Below the pieces are notes generated by a model, which was given only the letters and a program-made list of their open reading frames with translations, was not told the origin of the DNA and did not search any database. From Chloracidobacterium sp. (GTDB taxonomy: Bacteria; Acidobacteriota; Blastocatellia; Pyrinomonadales; Pyrinomonadaceae), in contig JADJTD010000001.1 of NCBI GenBank assembly GCA_016711345.1, forward strand, positions 3,474,001-3,538,000: DNA of 64,000 nt, given 5' to 3'. The position numbers and the translations under genes are program-made. This document shows positions 43,902-52,073 of the stretch, one piece after another; within the stretch, counting starts at the first letter, position 1; the number at the start of each line of letters is the position of its first letter.

Positions 43902-44375
43902 CTACGTTGGCAGTTTGCCACGATCAATCAAGGAAAGCACTTCGGTTATGCTGTCACCTGTCTTCTTATGTATCTCTTCGGGATAATCATATTTCAGAGC
44001 ATTGGTTACAAAATCAACCTGATCTACAACGTCAAAACCAAAGTCAGGCCAAATAATGATATCGATGTCCAGATCGACATAATCAAGCACGCCATCTTCT
44101 AATGTCGGCGGCATCGTGACGTTGCAATAGTAGTTTCGAAGCGTTCCGTCAGGCTCGTGAAATCGAAAGATGTTGTACCAGCGGTCGAACCAGAAGTATT
44201 CGTAAGAGATAGTTCCTTTGCGGATCGAGCCGAGGGAGGTATGCTCGACGTCATGGTCAAATTCGCCGACCAACACGATCAACGAATCGTTCTGTTCGAT
44301 CAATTCACATTGCCAAGTACGTCGGATCTCCTGATCATATTTGCGGGAATTAACAGTGATCTCACGGCGATGCAT
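43902..44375 (-). CDS. DUF402 domain protein (possible nucleotide phosphatase)
   Basis: 157 residues. The DUF402 pattern is visible: EYFWFDRWYNIFRFHEPDG, RNYYCNVTMPP and the acidic YVDLDIDIIIWPD metal-binding block. Characterised relatives hydrolyse nucleoside di- and triphosphates (Ntdp) or phosphonate adducts (FomD) using divalent metals. The start codon abuts the stop of the universal stress protein gene, so the two are cotranscribed. Confidence 0.8.
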   Translation of the reverse strand: MHRREITVNSRKYDQEIRRTWQCELIEQNDSLIVLVGEFDHDVEHTSLGSIRKGTISYEYFWFDRWYNIFRFHEPDGTLRNYYCNVTMPPTLEDGVLDYVDLDIDIIIWPDFGFDVVDQVDFVTNALKYDYPEEIHKKTGDSITEVLSLIDRGKLPT

Positions 44376-44834
44376 CTATTTCTTCGTGTCCATGCGAACG
44401 ACAATAACGGAACACGGAGCGTGGTGGACGACCGAATTCGACACCGAACCGAGCAACATTCTTTCCCAGGTTTTGTAGCCATGCGAGCCCATGATTATTA
44501 GATCGGCTTGAGTCTCTTCGGCAGTTTCGACGATGCGGCTTTCGGGCGATCCAAAAAGTATTTCAGTCGTAACTGCGACACCCTTTGAACCTAAAATCGC
44601 TTTTGCACGCTCAACCGCTTCGCTTAATATCCTAGCGGCATTTTCCTTTGCGATCTTTTCGAGTTCGGTTGTGTCAGGCAGATAGCCTCCATAAACATCG
44701 ACCGCAAGCGGCACAGCAAGTTCTACTACGCTGACGATCTTAACTTCATCGCTATCGCCGAGGTTGATCTTGTTAAGAACTTCAACGGCTGCATCACTAT
44801 ATTTTGTTCCGTCGGTTGCTAGAATAATCTTCAT
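44376..44834 (-). CDS. Universal stress protein (UspA family)
   Basis: 152 residues. The fold and ATP-binding signature are present: N-terminal IILATDGTKYSDAAVEV and C-terminal DLIIMGSHGYKTWERMLLGSVSNSVVHHAPCSVIVV (G-2x-G-9x-G(S/T) pattern). It is between the MarR regulator (12 bases upstream) and the DUF402 gene, forming a three-gene unit. Confidence 0.93.
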   Translation of the reverse strand: MKIILATDGTKYSDAAVEVLNKINLGDSDEVKIVSVVELAVPLAVDVYGGYLPDTTELEKIAKENAARILSEAVERAKAILGSKGVAVTTEILFGSPESRIVETAEETQADLIIMGSHGYKTWERMLLGSVSNSVVHHAPCSVIVVRMDTKK

Positions 44835-44846
44835 GCTGTTGCCTCT

Positions 44847-45326
44847 CTAAATCTCGTCGTCCAAAGTGTCTTCACGGCCGGTGTAGGTGTTGCGGAGTTT
44901 GCCTAGAAGGTCGAAGAGAACCAGACGCTCGGTTTCGGTCAGGCCCGTGAGGCAGCTTTCTTCGAGTTCGAGCCACTGTGTTTCGATCTGCTCCCGCATT
45001 CCGAGGCCGAGTTTAGTCAAAAATACCCGCGTAGAACGCCCGTCGTCTGCGATCCTAGAACGCGTTACGAGGTTGATCTCGATCAGGCCCTTTAGCATCT
45101 TGTTAACGGTCGGAGCAGAGAGGTTGAGGCGATTCGCAAGATCGATCTGACGCAGCCCGTCTTGTTTCCACAATTCGAGCAACACAAAGATCTGTCCGCC
45201 GTGAAGGCCGATCGCGCCCATATGACGTTCGAGCGAATTTCGAAATGCCGTCGTGACCTTTGCCAGCAAAAAACTGACCGTGTCTTCAAATGTGATGCGT
45301 GTCGCCATGGTTGCTTTCGTTGTCAT
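44847..45326 (-). CDS. MarR-family transcriptional regulator
   Basis: 159 residues. Winged helix-turn-helix at about residues 50-120 (GLRQIDLANRLNLSAPTVNKMLKGLIEINLVTRSR, DDGRSTRVFLT), with flanking helices for dimerisation. The ATG at 45326 is preferred because AGAGGAATT precedes it; a second ATG lies 6 codons in. It heads the MarR-Usp-DUF402 unit and probably autoregulates. The palindromes at 45517-45552 and the repeated TTAGC motifs upstream are candidate sites. Confidence 0.92.
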   Translation of the reverse strand: MTTKATMATRITFEDTVSFLLAKVTTAFRNSLERHMGAIGLHGGQIFVLLELWKQDGLRQIDLANRLNLSAPTVNKMLKGLIEINLVTRSRIADDGRSTRVFLTKLGLGMREQIETQWLELEESCLTGLTETERLVLFDLLGKLRNTYTGREDTLDDEI

Positions 45327-45516
45327 AATTCCTCTCTATGAACTCGCGTTTGGCTGTGTGGGTGAGCGTTTTAATACAACAACTTTAACAGAGACCGCAA
45401 AGTAACTCACGAAGCCAAACCTCAAAATTCTAGCGAGGAATTGCATGGCTACTTTAAGTATTAGGCAGCCCTGTTAGCCGCCTAAATAGATTTGATTAGC
45501 CAGCTGTTAATGTATG

Positions 45517-45552
45517 ATTAGCCTGCTAAGAAAAAATTATTAGCAGGCTAAT
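45517..45552. promoter_or_regulatory. Perfect 13-bp inverted repeat in AT-rich intergenic region
   Basis: ATTAGCCTGCTAA (45517-45529) and TTAGCAGGCTAAT (45540-45552) are perfect reverse complements with a 10-base spacer. Related TTAGCC and TTAGC motifs recur at 45474, 45495, 45562 and, inverted, 45591. The 279-base gap 45327-45605 between the MarR gene and the next gene has no ORF of interest. It may be an operator cluster or a hairpin. Confidence 0.55.
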
Positions 45553-45605
45553 TATTAAAAATTAGCACGGTATGCTTTAATTTAGAAGTGGGCTAATATT
45601 AATTT

Positions 45606-45983
45606 ATGGAAAATGCCGAGACACTGAAAAATGCACGTAATTTGCTGCTTAAACTCCACAAATCAATGCTCGACCTTGAACGCGAGTTATACGAGGGTAT
45701 CCACGGTAAGCTTAATGCAACCGAGTTTCTTAATCTGCTGCTCGAGGACGAAGACTTTGCCTGGCTGAGACAATTCTCGATGCTTATCGTCGAGATCGAT
45801 GAGATGTTCGACCTTAAAGACGGCATACCTAACGAGTTGATCGACGTAAATCTTAATAAGGTTAAAGAATTGGTTGAGATGAAGGAAGATGACGAGTATT
45901 TTAAAGCAAAATATCAGTTTGCTCTCCAACGCGATTCTAATGCTGCCGGACTGCACAGTGAGTTAAAAGCATTGATGAAGTAA
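45606..45983 (+). CDS. Hypothetical helical protein
   Basis: 125 residues, acidic and helix-rich: NARNLLLKLHKSMLDLERELYE, then a segment LLEDEDFAWLRQFSMLIVEIDEMFD. The fold looks like a small helical bundle. No family is recognised with confidence. It is divergent from the MarR unit across an AT-rich, palindrome-bearing gap and could be co-regulated by it. Confidence 0.65.
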   Translation: MENAETLKNARNLLLKLHKSMLDLERELYEGIHGKLNATEFLNLLLEDEDFAWLRQFSMLIVEIDEMFDLKDGIPNELIDVNLNKVKELVEMKEDDEYFKAKYQFALQRDSNAAGLHSELKALMK

Positions 45984-46056
45984 GTATGAAAGTGGCAAGT
46001 CAAAACCAAAGGTTCCTCCTGTCCACTACCTGATATAACCGTTTACTTTTCTACAG

Positions 46057-46707
46057 TTACTGTCTTCCGCTTTTCTTCCAGTCCGAGAGGAAACCTTCGA
46101 GGCCCTTATCGGTCAGTGGATGCTTTACGAGCTGTGTGATGACCTTGAAGGGAATGGTCGCAACGTCGGCACCAACCAGAGCGCAGTCAACTATGTGCAT
46201 TGGATGTCGAATCGACGCGGCGAGCACTTCTGTCTCGAAACCATAATTGCCATAGATCTGGACGATGTCGCGTATGAGCTGCATGCCTTCGGTTGCCACA
46301 TCGTCGAGACGTCCAATGAAGGGCGAGATGTATGAGGCTCCGGCCTTTGCAGCGAGCAGTGCTTGAGCGGCCGAGAAGCATAGCGTCACATTTACCTTGG
46401 TGCCTTCGGCCCGGAACGTGCGGCAGGCCTTGAGGCCGTCGAGGGTAAGCGGGACCTTGATCACGACATTGGACGCGACCCTAGCAAGTTCGCGGCCTTC
46501 TTTGAGCATTCCTTCGGTGTCGAGCGCTGTTACCTCGGCGGAGATATCACCTTTTACAATTGCGCAGATCTTGGCGAGGTGTTCTTTGAAATCAACGTCG
46601 CCTTCCTTGGCGACGAGGCTCGGATTTGTGGTCACGCCGTCGATCAGGCCAAGTTCATTGGCCTCTTTGATTTCGTCCAAATTCGCAGTGTCTATAAAAA
46701 ATTTCAT
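46057..46707 (-). CDS. Small transaldolase / fructose-6-phosphate aldolase
   Basis: 216 residues of the short transaldolase subfamily (MipB/TalC type). The start MKFFIDTANLDEIKEANELGLIDGVTTNPSLV is diagnostic, and the Schiff-base Lys lies in VVIKVPLTLDGLKAC. Other family blocks are LCFSAAQALLAAKAGASYISPFIGR and ILAASIRHP-like LAASIRHPMH. It acts in the non-oxidative pentose phosphate pathway or as an F6P aldolase; the two cannot be separated here. Its start overlaps the FAH-family gene stop by 4 bases. Confidence 0.93.
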   Translation of the reverse strand: MKFFIDTANLDEIKEANELGLIDGVTTNPSLVAKEGDVDFKEHLAKICAIVKGDISAEVTALDTEGMLKEGRELARVASNVVIKVPLTLDGLKACRTFRAEGTKVNVTLCFSAAQALLAAKAGASYISPFIGRLDDVATEGMQLIRDIVQIYGNYGFETEVLAASIRHPMHIVDCALVGADVATIPFKVITQLVKHPLTDKGLEGFLSDWKKSGRQ

Positions 46708-47342
46708 AATTCCGTAATATTGTTCGTAAGAACTCCAATTCCTTCAATTTCGATCTCGCAGACGTCGCCGCTTTCCATTTTTGACACGCCGGAAGGTGTA
46801 CCGGTCGCGATCACGTCGCCTGCGTTCAATGTCATCTGTCTTGAAATGTATCGTATCAGAAAATCTACCGGGAAAGCCATTTGCGATGTTCGGCCGGATT
46901 GTTTTACGACGCCGTTGACGCGTGTTTCGACGCGGATGTCAGAAACGTCAAGCTCAGTCTCGATGTGCGGCCCGATAGGGCAGAAAGTGTCGAATGATTT
47001 GCCACGAGTAAATTGAACATCCTTTCGCTGCAGATCGCGTGCCGTCACGTCGTTAAGACAAGTGAACCCTAAAACGTAATCTAGCCAATCGTCGGCGTCG
47101 GTTAATCCTTTACAGGTCTTAGACATAACGACCGCGAGCTCCCCTTCATGTTCAACTTGCTGCGATTGCGAAGGAATGACAATAGTTTCACCGCTGCAAA
47201 TGAACGCAGATGGAGCCTTGAGAAAAAGTAGCGGCTCTTTTGGCACTTCATTACCAAGCTCGGCTGCGTGTTCGGCATAGTTGCGACCAACGCAGACGAT
47301 CTTTGATGGTGCAAAAGACTTGTCGATGTTTATTATCGCCAT
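46704..47342 (-). CDS. Fumarylacetoacetate hydrolase family protein
   Basis: 212 residues. It has the core motifs KIVCVGRNYAEHAAELGN, EGELAVVMSKTC and the metal-binding GFTCLNDVTARDLQ, and ends with AGDVIATGTPSGV. Relatives hydrolyse acylpyruvates or decarboxylate oxaloacetate; the substrate is not fixed by sequence. The 4-base overlap with the transaldolase gene implies coupling. Confidence 0.92.
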   Translation of the reverse strand: MAIINIDKSFAPSKIVCVGRNYAEHAAELGNEVPKEPLLFLKAPSAFICSGETIVIPSQSQQVEHEGELAVVMSKTCKGLTDADDWLDYVLGFTCLNDVTARDLQRKDVQFTRGKSFDTFCPIGPHIETELDVSDIRVETRVNGVVKQSGRTSQMAFPVDFLIRYISRQMTLNAGDVIATGTPSGVSKMESGDVCEIEIEGIGVLTNNITEL

Positions 47343-47355
47343 CAGTAATTAGTTA

Positions 47356-48456
47356 TTACGGTACGATTTCAGTAACGATCTCGGACGCTTCGCTGGTATT
47401 TCCGAATTTGTCGGTAGCGGTTAGGTAGTAATAATAAGTTTTGCCGGACTCGACTTTTGTGTCCTGGAATGTGTTTGTCTTCAATAATTCGGTCGTGAGC
47501 AAAGTCCATTTATCCTTCGGCAGGTCTTCGTCCTCAGAGCGATAGAGCTTATACCCTACGACATCTTTTTCGATGTTGACGGCCCAAAAGAGTGAGATAG
47601 TTATCGGTGATGCTGCGACTGTGATGGAATTAGGTGCAGACGGAACGAATGTATCGATCGCTTTGATCTTTACAATGTTGGATTCTGCTCCCTCGATAGG
47701 GTCGGCCTGTGTTCCGATCGACACGGCCCGGACAAAATAATAATAGTCCTTGCCGAATTCGAAGAACTCATCATCGAAACCGGCAGTCGTAATTGGCGTC
47801 TTGTTGAGCAACTTTCCCGGTTCTTTTTGTGAGGTCGAACGATATACGTTATAGCCCAGAATGCTTGTCGGGGTTGAGCCGTCAATATTTGCAGCCGCTG
47901 GAAGCCACTTCAAGCGGATCGCGTCCTGAGAGGCTTCGGCAGCCAGAGCAGTCGGATTTGCCGAGACCTTTGATGTCGGTTCGATCAGCAACGCATTGGA
48001 AAACCCGGCTTTTTGACCTGACGCATTTACAAATCGAATTGCGTAACGCAAACGTGCTGCCTGCCCGGCGAATTCGAGCGTGTCTTTGTAGCTGAGTGCC
48101 TTTGCTGCAAAATCTGCATCTGTTATGGCCAGAGCGGCTATCAATGTACTGCGATTGGCAAATTCCTCTTCGGATAACTGCAATGGTGCAGATAGCGGCT
48201 CCGCCAGACGATAGATATCTGCACGACTAATGTTTGTAACATCTCCTTTTTGGGCATTTCGGGCAGGCATCTTCCAGGAAAGAATGATCTGATTTCCGCG
48301 TTGAAATCCTGACACCTCAACACGCTGCAATACCTTTTCTTTAGGCGGCACGGGAAGTCCACGCTTGCCGCAGCCGTAAAACACGAGAATTGAACCGCAA
48401 AGACACAGAGACACAGAGATTTTCTTTAAGAAATTGTGGTGCCGAATTGTGATCAT
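47356..48456 (-). CDS. Lipoprotein with fibronectin type III domains
   Basis: 366 residues. A lipobox-like LVFYGC follows a hydrophobic stretch near residue 29, and the mature part contains two to three Fn3 domains (IILSWKMPARN, YNVYRSTSQKE, GYKLYRSEDEDLPK, TYYYYLTATDKFGNTSEAS). It is likely anchored to a membrane surface. The signal peptide (SVSLCLCGS) is encoded by the reverse strand of a CAAAGACACAGAGACACAGAG repeat, so the export signal may have been built from a repeat insertion. It is downstream of hslU on the same strand. Confidence 0.8.
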   Translation of the reverse strand: MITIRHHNFLKKISVSLCLCGSILVFYGCGKRGLPVPPKEKVLQRVEVSGFQRGNQIILSWKMPARNAQKGDVTNISRADIYRLAEPLSAPLQLSEEEFANRSTLIAALAITDADFAAKALSYKDTLEFAGQAARLRYAIRFVNASGQKAGFSNALLIEPTSKVSANPTALAAEASQDAIRLKWLPAAANIDGSTPTSILGYNVYRSTSQKEPGKLLNKTPITTAGFDDEFFEFGKDYYYFVRAVSIGTQADPIEGAESNIVKIKAIDTFVPSAPNSITVAASPITISLFWAVNIEKDVVGYKLYRSEDEDLPKDKWTLLTTELLKTNTFQDTKVESGKTYYYYLTATDKFGNTSEASEIVTEIVP

Positions 48457-48505
48457 TATTTTCTGTCGTTTTTCTGCGTCTTTCCGTCTCCGCCGTTAAT
48501 AGCCG

Positions 48506-49906
48506 TTACAAAATATACTGACGCAGATCTTTGTCTTGAATAAGGCCGGTCAATCGTTCATCGACATATGCGGCGTCTATATTTTGTTCTTTTTGCTCGA
48601 GTTCACTTCCTAGAAAGCTGATGTCTTCGAGAAGTTTTTCGACCATTGTGTGTAGTCGTCTTGCACCGATATTTTCGGTTGCCTTATTGATCTCTTCTGC
48701 CATCTCGGCGAGGCGGTCAATCGCGTCGTCGGTAAAAGTCAGGTTGATCCCTTCAGTTTCCAGCAGAGCCTGATACTGTTTGATCAGCGAGTTTTTGGGC
48801 TGGACGAGAATGCGTTTGAGGTCGTCGATAGTCAATGATTCAAGCTCGACGCGGATCGGAAAACGGCCTTGCAGCTCAGGAATCAGATCCGATGGCTTTG
48901 AAACGTGAAACGCTCCAGCGGCAATAAAGAGAATGTGATCGGTGCTGACCATGCCGTGTTTCGTGTTGACGTTGGTGCCTTCGACGATCGGCAACAGGTC
49001 ACGCTGGACACCTTCGCGTGAAACGTCGGGGCTGCCCGAGCCAGATTCACGTCCCGCGACCTTATCCAGTTCGTCAAGAAAAATGATGCCCGACGACTGA
49101 GCTTTTTCGATTGCCTTGTGCGTGATCTGTTCCATGTCGACGAGGCTTTCCTGTTCGTCTCGAATCAGATACGAGCGGGCTTCGGCAATAGTCAATTTGC
49201 GCGTGACTGTTTTCGAAGGAAACATATTTCCCATCATATCGCGCAGATTGACGCCCATTTCTTCCATGCCTTGCCCACCAACAAAATCGATAGTCGCTCC
49301 ACCGCGATCCTGTGTTTCAATGTCGATCAGACGTTCGTCAAGATCGCCGCGTCGAAGCTGTTCTCGAAGCTTTTCGCGGGTGCGCGAGCCGGGTTGTTCG
49401 GTTTCATGTCTAGGCTCGTCACCATCAACCGCTGGATAAGAAATGTCCGATGGCGGCAGCAGAATATCAAGCAATCGCTCTTCGACATTTTGCTCAGCAC
49501 GCGGGCGTACGTCTTCGAACGCCGCTTGTTTGCCCATATCGACGGCAACATCGGCAAGCTCGCGTACCATGCTTTCGACATCGCGGCCTACATAGCCAAC
49601 CTCGGTGAATTTCGATGCTTCGATCTTTATGAAGGGTGAATTTGCGAGACGAGCGAGGCGACGAGCGATCTCGGTCTTACCGACCCCCGTTGAACCGATC
49701 ATCAGTATATTTTTCGGGAGAACGTCTTCGGCAATTTCCGGCGGGAGTTTTTGCCGGCGAATACGATTACGGAGAGCAACTGCAACCGCCTTCTTCGCCG
49801 CATTTTGTCCGACGACGTATTTGTCCAACTCAGCAACGATCTGCCGCGGCGTCAGGTCATCAAGATTCTTCTTTTCGGCAGTCTCACCGCCTAAATAAAT
49901 GGCCAT
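48506..49906 (-). CDS. hslU: ATP-dependent protease ATPase subunit HslU
   Basis: 466 residues from the ATG at 49906. The AAA+ domain has LTPRQIVAELDKYVVGQ, Walker A GSTGVGKTE, Walker B GIIFLDELDK, and an I-domain between (residues 110-245). The C-terminus ends in YIL, suitable for docking into HslV. HslU unfolds substrates for HslV in the cytosol. The hslV gene lies upstream, separated by a palindromic repeat. This is a complete bacterial HslUV pair. Confidence 0.95.
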   Translation of the reverse strand: MAIYLGGETAEKKNLDDLTPRQIVAELDKYVVGQNAAKKAVAVALRNRIRRQKLPPEIAEDVLPKNILMIGSTGVGKTEIARRLARLANSPFIKIEASKFTEVGYVGRDVESMVRELADVAVDMGKQAAFEDVRPRAEQNVEERLLDILLPPSDISYPAVDGDEPRHETEQPGSRTREKLREQLRRGDLDERLIDIETQDRGGATIDFVGGQGMEEMGVNLRDMMGNMFPSKTVTRKLTIAEARSYLIRDEQESLVDMEQITHKAIEKAQSSGIIFLDELDKVAGRESGSGSPDVSREGVQRDLLPIVEGTNVNTKHGMVSTDHILFIAAGAFHVSKPSDLIPELQGRFPIRVELESLTIDDLKRILVQPKNSLIKQYQALLETEGINLTFTDDAIDRLAEMAEEINKATENIGARRLHTMVEKLLEDISFLGSELEQKEQNIDAAYVDERLTGLIQDKDLRQYIL

Positions 49907-49918
49907 AAAATCTATGCA

Positions 49919-49992
49919 CAAGCCCGCACGTTAGTTAGGGCGAAACATTCAATGTTGCGTGTAACGCCCTTACTTACGTGCGGGCTTCTGCA
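49919..49992. repeat. Palindromic element, AAGCCCGCACG family, copy 1
   Basis: CAAGCCCGCACGTTAGTTAGGGCG (49919-49942) pairs with CGCCCTTACTTACGTGCGGGCTTCTG (49965-49990). It occupies the hslV-hslU gap. Other copies are at 60220-60260 (one arm) and 39927-39952 (a piece). It may slow or limit readthrough into hslU. Confidence 0.75.
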
Positions 49993-49993
49993 T

Positions 49994-50545
49994 TTAAATT
50001 TCCTCGACTATGATGTCGGAATTTGTGTATATGCAAATGTCGGCAGCGATTTTTAATGCTTCTTCCGCGATCTCTTTTGCCGAAAGTATTGTGTGCTTCA
50101 TCATTGCACGAGCGGCGGAAAGAGCATACATGCTGCCGGAGCCAACTGAAAGCAAACCGTCGTCCGACGAGATCACATCGCCTTTGCCGGAGATGAGAAA
50201 AGCGTCCTTTCCGTCAGCGACGATGAGAAGGGCTTCGAGGTTTCGCAGATATTTGTCAGTGCGCCAGTCTTTGCTAAGTTCGATAGCGGCACGTTCGAGC
50301 TGGCCCTGAAACTGTTCGAGCTTTGTCTCAAAACGCGTCAATAGAGAAAATGCGTCAGCGGTCGAGCCCGCAAAACCTGCAAGGATCTTACCGTTAGAAA
50401 TTCGGCGCACTTTTCGGGCGTTGCCTTTGATGACAGTTTCGCCCAGCGTCACTTGGCCGTCGCCACCCATCGCGGTCTTACCGTCGCGGTTAACGAGCAG
50501 AACAGTTGTCGAACGAATCTTCGTTTTGTTTTCGGCGTGTCGCAT
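49994..50545 (-). CDS. hslV: ATP-dependent protease proteolytic subunit HslV
   Basis: 183 residues. The N-terminal-nucleophile Thr lies in IRSTTVLLVNRDGKTAMGGDGQVT after a leader of about 13 residues, which must be removed to expose it. The KGNARKVRRI and ILAGFAGSTADAF motifs are typical. It forms the two-hexamer peptidase core with HslU. The leader is longer than in E. coli, where Thr follows the initiator Met directly. Confidence 0.95.
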   Translation of the reverse strand: MRHAENKTKIRSTTVLLVNRDGKTAMGGDGQVTLGETVIKGNARKVRRISNGKILAGFAGSTADAFSLLTRFETKLEQFQGQLERAAIELSKDWRTDKYLRNLEALLIVADGKDAFLISGKGDVISSDDGLLSVGSGSMYALSAARAMMKHTILSAKEIAEEALKIAADICIYTNSDIIVEEI

Positions 50546-50622
50546 AAAAACTCAATCATAAGGCTTTAATTTCAAATGCTCAAATTGACATAGATAGCCG
50601 ATTGATTGAACATAAAATACTT

Positions 50623-51396
50623 ATGGCAAAGCGTCCGCGTATTGGCATTACAATGCGATTAGAACCGGAAACTCGCCGCTTTTACCTTGGCCGCGACTAT
50701 AGCGAGGCAGTCGAGGCATGTGGCGGCGTGCCGGTGCATCTGAGCCTTATTCCTAAATCCGAGTATATAGTCGAATGTTTGGCTGACCTTGACGGCGTAC
50801 TTTTGCCGGGCAGTAATACGGATGTCGATCCGCATTATTATGACGAAGAGCCGCATCACAGGCTCGGAACCGTTATTCCGGAAAAGGATGAGACCGACAG
50901 GCTTGTCCTGCTTGAGGTTGAACGGCTTAATTTGCCGCTGCTGGCTATTTGCTATGGAATGCAGGCCCTGAATGTTGTTCGCGGCGGCACGCTTGTACAG
51001 GACATTGAATCTCAGGTCCCGAAAAGCATCAAACATGAGCAGGGAATGCCAGTGAACCGCAATTCACATAGCCTCAAGATCGCAAACGACAGCATTTTGG
51101 CAGAGTTAAATGCGGTTAAGACATCTAAAGAAGTGATTCGGGTTAATTCGTCACATCATCAGGCAATAAAGAGGATTGGCAAGAATCTCAGGGCCGTAGC
51201 GTGGGCCAAAGACGGCATCATTGAGTGTGTTCAGGACACGAGAAAAAGCAGGTTTGCTCTCGGTGTACAGTGGCATCCCGAAATGACGGCGGATATTGAT
51301 CGTATTTCACGGGATATATTTGAGCTATTCGTAGAAAAATGCAGTTATAGCCGCAAGAATACCGTAACAAACATCGCAGTCATTCGTAATAACTAA
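50623..51396 (+). CDS. Class I glutamine amidotransferase-like (peptidase C26, PuuD family)
   Basis: 257 residues from the ATG at 50623; an upstream TTG frame adds 7 codons. The nucleophile Cys is in LPLLAICYGMQALNVVRGG, and the catalytic His is in GVQWHPEM. GVLLPGSNTDVDPHYY is typical of gamma-glutamyl-gamma-aminobutyrate hydrolases of polyamine breakdown, although other C26 hydrolases share it. It is divergent from hslV with a 77-base gap. Confidence 0.88.
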   Translation: MAKRPRIGITMRLEPETRRFYLGRDYSEAVEACGGVPVHLSLIPKSEYIVECLADLDGVLLPGSNTDVDPHYYDEEPHHRLGTVIPEKDETDRLVLLEVERLNLPLLAICYGMQALNVVRGGTLVQDIESQVPKSIKHEQGMPVNRNSHSLKIANDSILAELNAVKTSKEVIRVNSSHHQAIKRIGKNLRAVAWAKDGIIECVQDTRKSRFALGVQWHPEMTADIDRISRDIFELFVEKCSYSRKNTVTNIAVIRNN

Positions 51397-51521
51397 TTAG
51401 TAAAGTGGCTACGTGGTTAAAGTGATTTATTAAGATTGTGATGATGCCTAAATCCTGCAGATTCAGAGAATTACATAAAGATAATTAAGTGATTTATTGA
51501 GAGAGTTGAGACATTAGTTGA

Positions 51522-51902
51522 ATGGATAATTCGATATTTATTGGTATAATTTCCTGGTTTTTGCCAGGTTCAGGGCACCTTTTGCAAGGCCGCATCAAAC
51601 GCGGCATTCTTGTCGCTGCGGTCGTGTGGCTGATGTTCGTAATAGCTATTGTAAGCGGCGGCGCTCATTATCCGGGATTCGAGTTTAAGGATGGAGCTTT
51701 GCTTTATCTTCTAAACGTCTTTGCCAGATTCGGTAATGGGCTGGGTGCGGTCGTGAGTTATATTATCGCGGGCACCCCATCGTCCAATGTTGCGGCGCTG
51801 GCGACCTTCGAATACGGCGGCAGATTTCTTGAGGTTGCGGGTTTGCTTAATTATCTGGCGACCCTTGATGCGGTCGATATATCTCGCGGGAGGAAAAAAT
51901 GA
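51522..51902 (+). CDS. DUF6677-like small membrane protein
   Basis: 126 residues with hydrophobic segments at about 5-20, 28-48 and 65-90. The start FIGIISWFLPGSGHLLQGRIKRGILVA resembles a conserved family of small membrane proteins with a PG-GH-L-G motif. No role known. The stop overlaps the next small gene (ATGA). The 125-base region before it has two near-identical AGTGATTTATT motifs (51421, 51488). Confidence 0.65.
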   Translation: MDNSIFIGIISWFLPGSGHLLQGRIKRGILVAAVVWLMFVIAIVSGGAHYPGFEFKDGALLYLLNVFARFGNGLGAVVSYIIAGTPSSNVAALATFEYGGRFLEVAGLLNYLATLDAVDISRGRKK

Positions 51903-52069
51903 TACATTTTCTCTACCTTGTTGGATTTGCTCTTTTCGTTTCGGTCGCTTTTGGTGTTTTTTCTAACGGCACGAACCGACAGCGTATCATCTACGGTGCG
52001 AAAACATTCGCTCAGTTTATTGTTGTAAGTCTGGTGCTTGCCTGGATCCTTTACTTTATCCCTTGGTAA
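51899..52069 (+). CDS. Small 56-residue membrane protein
   Basis: A 56-codon frame starts at 51899, overlapping the preceding stop by 4 bases, with an AGGA site just upstream. It encodes two hydrophobic helices (FLYLVGFALFVSVAFGVF; FIVVSLVLAWILYFIP) separated by a short basic loop. It ends 4 bases before recO. The coupling on both sides supports that it is real despite its size. Confidence 0.65.
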   Translation: MIHFLYLVGFALFVSVAFGVFSNGTNRQRIIYGAKTFAQFIVVSLVLAWILYFIPW

Positions 52070-52073
52070 AACA

